Shown: positions 60,418-64,000 of the stretch, one piece after another
How positions within the stretch are numbered: position 1 is the stretch's first letter
Layout of the letters: the number at the start of each line of letters is the position of its first letter
NCBI RefSeq assembly: GCF_900177725.1
Contig: NZ_FXAT01000002.1
Span: forward strand, 310,001-374,000
Reading direction: 5' to 3'
Source: Paraburkholderia susongensis
GTDB taxonomy: Bacteria; Pseudomonadota; Gammaproteobacteria; Burkholderiales; Burkholderiaceae
Length of the DNA: 64,000 nucleotides
Made by a program: the position numbers and the translations under genes
Notes under the pieces: model-generated
Databases searched by the model: none
What the model was told of the DNA's origin: nothing
The model's input: only the letters and a program-made list of their open reading frames with translations

Positions 60418-61410
60418 TCAAATTGCAAAGCTTTCGAGGGTTGCCGGGTGGAATAGCTCGCGCGGTTCAAGCCGGCGGCTTGACAGTCCTTCGTCAAAAT
60501 GGCGAGCGAGAAAACGGCCAATTGCATGCTCATTAGCCGAAAAACCGTATGACCAGAAGTCTGTGCCCATCAGCTTGCGAGCGGCGCGTAGCTGATCTTC
60601 AACGAACGGCAGCGTCACTTTGGTCGCCGCCGTATCGCTCAACCGCGTCAACGCGAGGGCTTTAGACTTCTCGAATGCCTTCATCAATGCACCGGGTAGC
60701 CAGGGATGACGCTCCGCCAGCGTCTTCCTGACTCCGAGCGTGTGCATGATGGGAAACAGCTTGGTGCGCGTGTACCAGTCTGCTGCGGCTTTGTGGGGAT
60801 CGTCGAACAGATACTTGACCTGAGGATGACCACGGTCGAAGCACGAGGGTGCTCTCGGCCCGATGACAGCATCGATTTCCCCGTCCGCCAGCAGGCTCGA
60901 GATCGTCTTGCCTTCAGGCGCGTTCTCCAGCTTCACGTCCGCAGGCAGGTTCAACGTGATTTTCTCGACTCTGGACGGATCTTCGTATCCACCGCGCACC
61001 CAGGTCACATCAGACGGTTTTACCCCGTACTCCTCCTCGAGAAACAGACGGACCCAGACGTTTGCCGTTAGCTGATACTCCGGCACCCCGATGCGCTTGC
61101 CCTTCAGATCTTCCGGGCGGTCAATGCCCCTATCCGCCCGCACATAGATCGAGGTGTGCCGAAACGCTCTCGACGGAAAGACCGGCACCGCGATGTAAGG
61201 CGAGGTCCCAGCCGCGGTCTTCACTGAGTAGCTGCTGAGCGAGAGCTCGCAGATGTCGAAGTCCGCGTGCCTGAACGCGCGAAAGAAGATCTCCTCGGGA
61301 TCCTGCAACATGAAGACCGGGTCCACACCTTCGATTTGAACCTCACCGTCGACCAACGGCCTGATCCGGTCGTAGTTGCCTACCGCGATAGATAACTGAA
61401 GTTTGCTCAT
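60418..61410 (-). CDS. 4,5-Dihydroxyphthalate decarboxylase-like protein
   Basis: This protein of 330 residues has the sequence pattern of Pht5/4,5-dihydroxyphthalate decarboxylases (LSIAVGNYDRIRPLVDGEV, FRAFRHADFDICELSLSSY, IAVPVFPSRAFRHTSIYV, KGKRIGVPEYQLTANVWVRL, FPIMHTLGVRK). The fold is that of a periplasmic-binding protein, but there is no signal peptide, so it acts in the cytoplasm. By family it removes a carboxylate from a dihydroxylated aromatic diacid. The start at 61410 has GGAG eight bases upstream. It is the first gene behind promoter E. Confidence 0.78.
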   Translation of the reverse strand: MSKLQLSIAVGNYDRIRPLVDGEVQIEGVDPVFMLQDPEEIFFRAFRHADFDICELSLSSYSVKTAAGTSPYIAVPVFPSRAFRHTSIYVRADRGIDRPEDLKGKRIGVPEYQLTANVWVRLFLEEEYGVKPSDVTWVRGGYEDPSRVEKITLNLPADVKLENAPEGKTISSLLADGEIDAVIGPRAPSCFDRGHPQVKYLFDDPHKAAADWYTRTKLFPIMHTLGVRKTLAERHPWLPGALMKAFEKSKALALTRLSDTAATKVTLPFVEDQLRAARKLMGTDFWSYGFSANEHAIGRFLARHFDEGLSSRRLEPRELFHPATLESFAI

Positions 61411-61456
61411 CGTCTCTGCTCCGGTTCCATGCAGCAACCCTGGCTGCCGCCAATTA

Positions 61457-61497
61457 GATTTATATCGAATGATCTTTCATAGAACGATATATGTCAA
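61457..61497 (-). promoter_or_regulatory. MarR-regulon promoter E (decarboxylase/symporter operon)
   Basis: Read leftwards: -35 TTGACA at 61497-61492, 17-bp spacer, -10 GATCAT at 61474-61469, operator ATTCGATATAAATC ending at 61457. The shared palindrome is 30 bases upstream of the -35, eight more than in the other copies. Confidence 0.78.
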
Positions 61498-61511
61498 GAA
61501 ATTGTGGTTGT

Positions 61512-61574
61512 CCAGGGGATTCCCTGGAATTCCTTGACATCGCCCCTTCCAGAACACATTATTCGATATAAATT
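61512..61574 (+). promoter_or_regulatory. MarR-regulon promoter D (flavoprotein gene)
   Basis: CCAGGG-GATT-CCCTGG at 61512-61527, consensus -35 TTGACA at 61534-61539, 17-bp spacer, -10 CATTAT at 61557-61562, operator CATTATTCGATATAAATT at 61557-61574. It has the best -35 of the five copies. Confidence 0.82.
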
Positions 61575-61721
61575 TATCCTTATACGTATGATGCTTAATC
61601 GAATTATTTGACTGACGCACGGTGCGCACTATGCTGGTTGTAGTGCGACGGCTTTTCAGCGTGGCCGGGCACACCGATTCCGTGCAGATACGTCGGAAAC
61701 CCTTAAAACAGGACAAACACC

Positions 61722-63473
61722 ATGAGCACCGCGACGACGGAGAACTGGGACCGCGAGGTCGACGTCATCATCATGGGTGCGGGCGCCGCCGGCATGACGG
61801 CGGCGATCGTGTCGAAGAACGAGGGACTCGAGCCGCTCGTGCTCGAGAAGACCGATCAGGTCGGCGGAACGTCCGCGTGGTCGGTGGGAATGTTGTGGTT
61901 TGTCGACAGCACGCCGATGCGAGCCGCTGGCTTCAAGGATTCATTTGATAAGGCGCGGCACTACTTTGCCAGCACGGTCGGTACGAGTGTCGACCGCTCA
62001 TTGCAGGAAGCCTATATCCTCAAAGGCCGGATCGCTCTCGACTATATGCTGCGCAACTCCGCGCTGGAGGTCATGGCGGTCGATTACCCGGACTATCACC
62101 CGGAGCTGGAAGGGGGCATGTTCGGGCGCGCTCATGCCCCGCTGGAATTCGACGCCCGGCAGCTTGGCCCGCACTTCAGGAATTTGCGCGCTCCGCTACC
62201 GGCATTTGCTCCGTTCGGCGGCATGATGCTCGACCTCGTGGACTTGCTCCACTTCCTTTCCTTCACGAAGTCAGCGCGGTCGTTCTTCCACGTGACGAAG
62301 CGCTTTTTGCGCTATGGCGTGGATCGGCTGAGCTACCACCGTGGCACCCGGCTCGTTGGCGGAAATGCGCTGATCGCTCGACTGTACAAGACCATACTGG
62401 ACCGGCAGATCGAAATCTGGCTGCGATCGTCCGCCACGAAGCTGATCGTCGACAACGGCAGCATCATCGGCGCAGAAGTAGTTCGGGAGGGTCGCACCAT
62501 TCGAGTCCGCGCCCGCCGAGGCGTGGTCATTGCGACCGGGGGCTACCCGGGCAGCAAAGAAATGCGCGAGGAACACTCACGCAAGCCCACAGTCGAGCTT
62601 GGATTGGGACTGCCTTCCAACGTTGGCGAGGGCATTCGGCTGGGTCTATCGGCCGGGGGACGACTTGATCACAACTCCGAAGACACGGGCTACTATGTGC
62701 CGATGTCAGTGCTCTCGACCAAAACTGGCGACAAGATGCTGTGGGGGCACTTCATGCTTGACCGTCCGAAGCCCGGGTTCATTGCGGTGGGCAAGGACGG
62801 CAACCGCTTCACGAACGAGGCGGCGTCGTACCACGCCTTCACCCTCGGAATGTTCGAAGCCGGCGCCATCCCTGCTTATCTTGTTGCCGACGCGGCGACG
62901 GTAAAGAAGTACGGCATTGGCGTCATCCTTCCCGGCAGTTTTTCGTTGCGGCGCTATGAGAAGGCAGGCTACCTGTTCAGCGGCCGGACACTCGCTGAAC
63001 TTGCGCGCAGCATCGGCGTCGACCCAGGCGGACTGGAGCGCAGCGTTGCACGCAATAACCGCTTTGCGGCAACCGGCGTCGACGATGACTTCGGCAAGGG
63101 TTCATCCGCGTACAACGTGTACAAGGGTGATCCGACGCACTCACCCAATCCTTGTCTTGGCCCCATCGAGAAGGGACCTTTCTACGCCGTCAAACTGATG
63201 CCGGGCGACTTCGGCACGAGCCGGGGACTCGTGACAAACGCCGACGGCGAAGTGCTCGATAAGGACAACGCTCCAATTCCAGGCCTGTACGCGTGCGGTA
63301 ATGACATGAATTCGCCGGTGGGCGGACACTATATTGGCGCGGGGATTACACTCGGTCCCGCATTGACGTTCGGATATCTGGCTGCCATGTCGATTGCTGG
63401 AAGCAGGCAGACGAAGGTCGGCGACAACGCAGGCATCCCGTCTTCTCCCACCTCGAGGGTCCGCGTTGCCTGA
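61722..63473 (+). CDS. FAD-dependent oxidoreductase, KstD/fumarate-reductase flavoprotein family
   Basis: This 583-residue enzyme has the FAD-binding GAGAAGMTAA (about residues 19-28), the GGTSAWSVG motif near 48-56, VVIATGGYPGS, and a C-terminal GLYACGNDMNSPVGGHYIGAG that closes the FAD site. The family includes 3-ketosteroid delta-1-dehydrogenase and FAD-binding_2 dehydrogenases that introduce or remove ring double bonds. It has no signal peptide and acts in the cytoplasm. It is the only gene behind promoter D. A role in desaturating or reducing a cyclic intermediate of the regulon's pathway fits. Confidence 0.82.
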   Translation: MSTATTENWDREVDVIIMGAGAAGMTAAIVSKNEGLEPLVLEKTDQVGGTSAWSVGMLWFVDSTPMRAAGFKDSFDKARHYFASTVGTSVDRSLQEAYILKGRIALDYMLRNSALEVMAVDYPDYHPELEGGMFGRAHAPLEFDARQLGPHFRNLRAPLPAFAPFGGMMLDLVDLLHFLSFTKSARSFFHVTKRFLRYGVDRLSYHRGTRLVGGNALIARLYKTILDRQIEIWLRSSATKLIVDNGSIIGAEVVREGRTIRVRARRGVVIATGGYPGSKEMREEHSRKPTVELGLGLPSNVGEGIRLGLSAGGRLDHNSEDTGYYVPMSVLSTKTGDKMLWGHFMLDRPKPGFIAVGKDGNRFTNEAASYHAFTLGMFEAGAIPAYLVADAATVKKYGIGVILPGSFSLRRYEKAGYLFSGRTLAELARSIGVDPGGLERSVARNNRFAATGVDDDFGKGSSAYNVYKGDPTHSPNPCLGPIEKGPFYAVKLMPGDFGTSRGLVTNADGEVLDKDNAPIPGLYACGNDMNSPVGGHYIGAGITLGPALTFGYLAAMSIAGSRQTKVGDNAGIPSSPTSRVRVA

Positions 63474-63585
63474 TCGCCAGGTGTTCGCCGCAGCCTCGGC
63501 ACTCAGTTCGTGCTCAGTTTCGTGATACGTCCGGGCCGTGGTTATGGAACGTCGTAGAGGAACTCGATTGGCTTGCGGAAAATCT

Positions 63586-63624
63586 CAACAAAAAACCCGC
63601 GAAGCCTTGAGCTGTCGCGGGTTT
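63586..63624 (-). terminator. Terminator of the tRNA-Leu gene
   Basis: AAACCCGCGA and TCGCGGGTTT form a ten-base stem with a loop of about 12 bases. On the minus strand the stem is followed by a run of T, so it ends transcription of the tRNA. Confidence 0.8.
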
Positions 63625-63657
63625 CTGGATTTTTCCGGAACATTCCGGAATGCTACG

Positions 63658-63744
63658 TGGTGCGTGAGGCCGGACTCGAACCGGCACACCCTTGCGGGCG
63701 TCAGGACCTAAACCTGGTGCGTCTACCAATTTCGCCACTCACGC
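63658..63744 (-). tRNA. tRNA-Leu(UAG)
   Basis: The 87-base class II tRNA has a perfect acceptor stem GCGTGAG/CTCACGC, an encoded CCA at 63660-63658, a D-arm with AAATTGGTAGACGC, the anticodon loop TTTAGGT with anticodon TAG, a variable arm, and the T-loop GGTTCGAGTCC. It decodes CUA and other CUN codons. It lies at the edge of the accessory region with its 3' end facing it. Confidence 0.95.
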
Positions 63745-64000
63745 GAATCTTTCAGCTTTTATGCTGCAGGCACGGCTGCTGCGATGCCTCTTGCCCGATT
63801 GTGCAGCCCTTGTGCCGCCCGTTCACGGCGCACACTGAGGCGCGCCCCAAAGGGTAAGCGCGAGATTCTAACCGATTGATTCGCGCTTGTCTGCCCCCGC
63901 TCATATCTGCGCGAGCAGCGCCGATGCTACAATTTCCGGCTCGACGCAAAGGCGCGGCGACATCCGCCGGACGCCCTTCCCGCCAGTCCTCCCCACACTC
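63745..64000. other. Region upstream of the tRNA, no gene seen
   Basis: These 256 bases contain no supported gene. They hold the upstream region of the leftward tRNA. A TACAAT hexamer at 63928-63933 could be the -10 of a rightward gene beyond the window. Confidence 0.3.

Larger units (their letters stand above)
61411..61721. other. Divergent promoter region of the decarboxylase and flavoprotein units
   Basis: These 311 bases hold MarR-regulon promoters D (rightward) and E (leftward), which share one CCAGGG-GATT-CCCTGG palindrome at 61512-61527. The leader from promoter D to the flavoprotein start is about 150 bases. No gene is present. Confidence 0.7.

Noticed and set aside
1-64000. CRISPR arrays, IS elements, integrases and phage genes
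   Set aside because: No regularly spaced repeats, transposase or integrase motifs were found, despite the truncated genes.

Overview
The window looks like chromosome from a Paraburkholderia/Caballeronia/Burkholderia-type betaproteobacterium. The base composition is high in GC, and the gene content (DUF4148 protein, OmpC-type porin, IrlR/CopR-type two-component pair, many aromatic-catabolism cassettes, DUF5666 protein) is typical of that group. There is no rRNA, CRISPR array, integrase or insertion sequence. One tRNA, Leu(UAG), lies at the right edge.

Layout. 1-970: end of a metal-type two-component system. 1113-6835: a leftward amino-acid ABC transporter operon with a histidine ammonia-lyase paralogue that lacks its catalytic triad, plus a HutC-type repressor. 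7502-9944: a dihaem cytochrome c, then a toxin-like protein and its DUF4279 partner. 10263-13635: catalase, HD-domain protein and a divergent GlxA-type AraC regulator. 13704-19656: a truncated nuclease-like gene, a cytochrome b/molybdopterin oxidoreductase/DUF5666 set, a DUF308 protein, an HD-LuxR regulator and a cupin; three copies of a TCGGTCA palindrome are scattered through this part. 19830-34541: accessory catabolic genes (two AraC/oxidoreductase pairs, Gfo/Idh, shikimate-dehydrogenase-like, NTF2-like, TIM-barrel epimerases, IclR, three tandem dehalogenase/epoxide-hydrolase-type hydrolases and a fourth esterase), littered with remnants of MFS transporters.

34640-63473 is the most distinctive part. 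Two near-identical MarR regulators and five promoters with the same architecture (TTGACA/T, 17 bp, CATCAT-like -10, then TCGATATAAAT) control five transcription units: a beta-keto acid cleavage enzyme operon with a cupin dioxygenase-like protein, a frameshifted NTF2 protein and a Gfo/Idh dehydrogenase; a sugar-type ABC transporter with a fused ATPase-permease plus a porin; a pyrogallol transhydroxylase-like molybdenum enzyme with SDR and hydrolase; a 4,5-dihydroxyphthalate decarboxylase-like protein with aromatic acid symporter, NTF2 and SDR; and a KstD-like flavoprotein. A 16-bp CCAGGG-N4-CCCTGG palindrome lies upstream of most of them. My reading is that these genes form one regulon for uptake and ring modification of an unknown aromatic (probably polyhydroxylated) compound. 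Embedded inside it is an ordinary 3-hydroxybenzoate/gentisate operon (46171-49966) with its own LysR regulator.

The right edge (tRNA-Leu and its terminator) looks like the return to core genome. The transhydroxylase is unusual in three ways: an SCP2-like N-terminal extension on the large subunit, loss of exactly the cysteines for one [4Fe-4S] cluster in the small subunit, and replacement of an active-site aspartate. Family comparisons here come from memory of the families, not from database searches.
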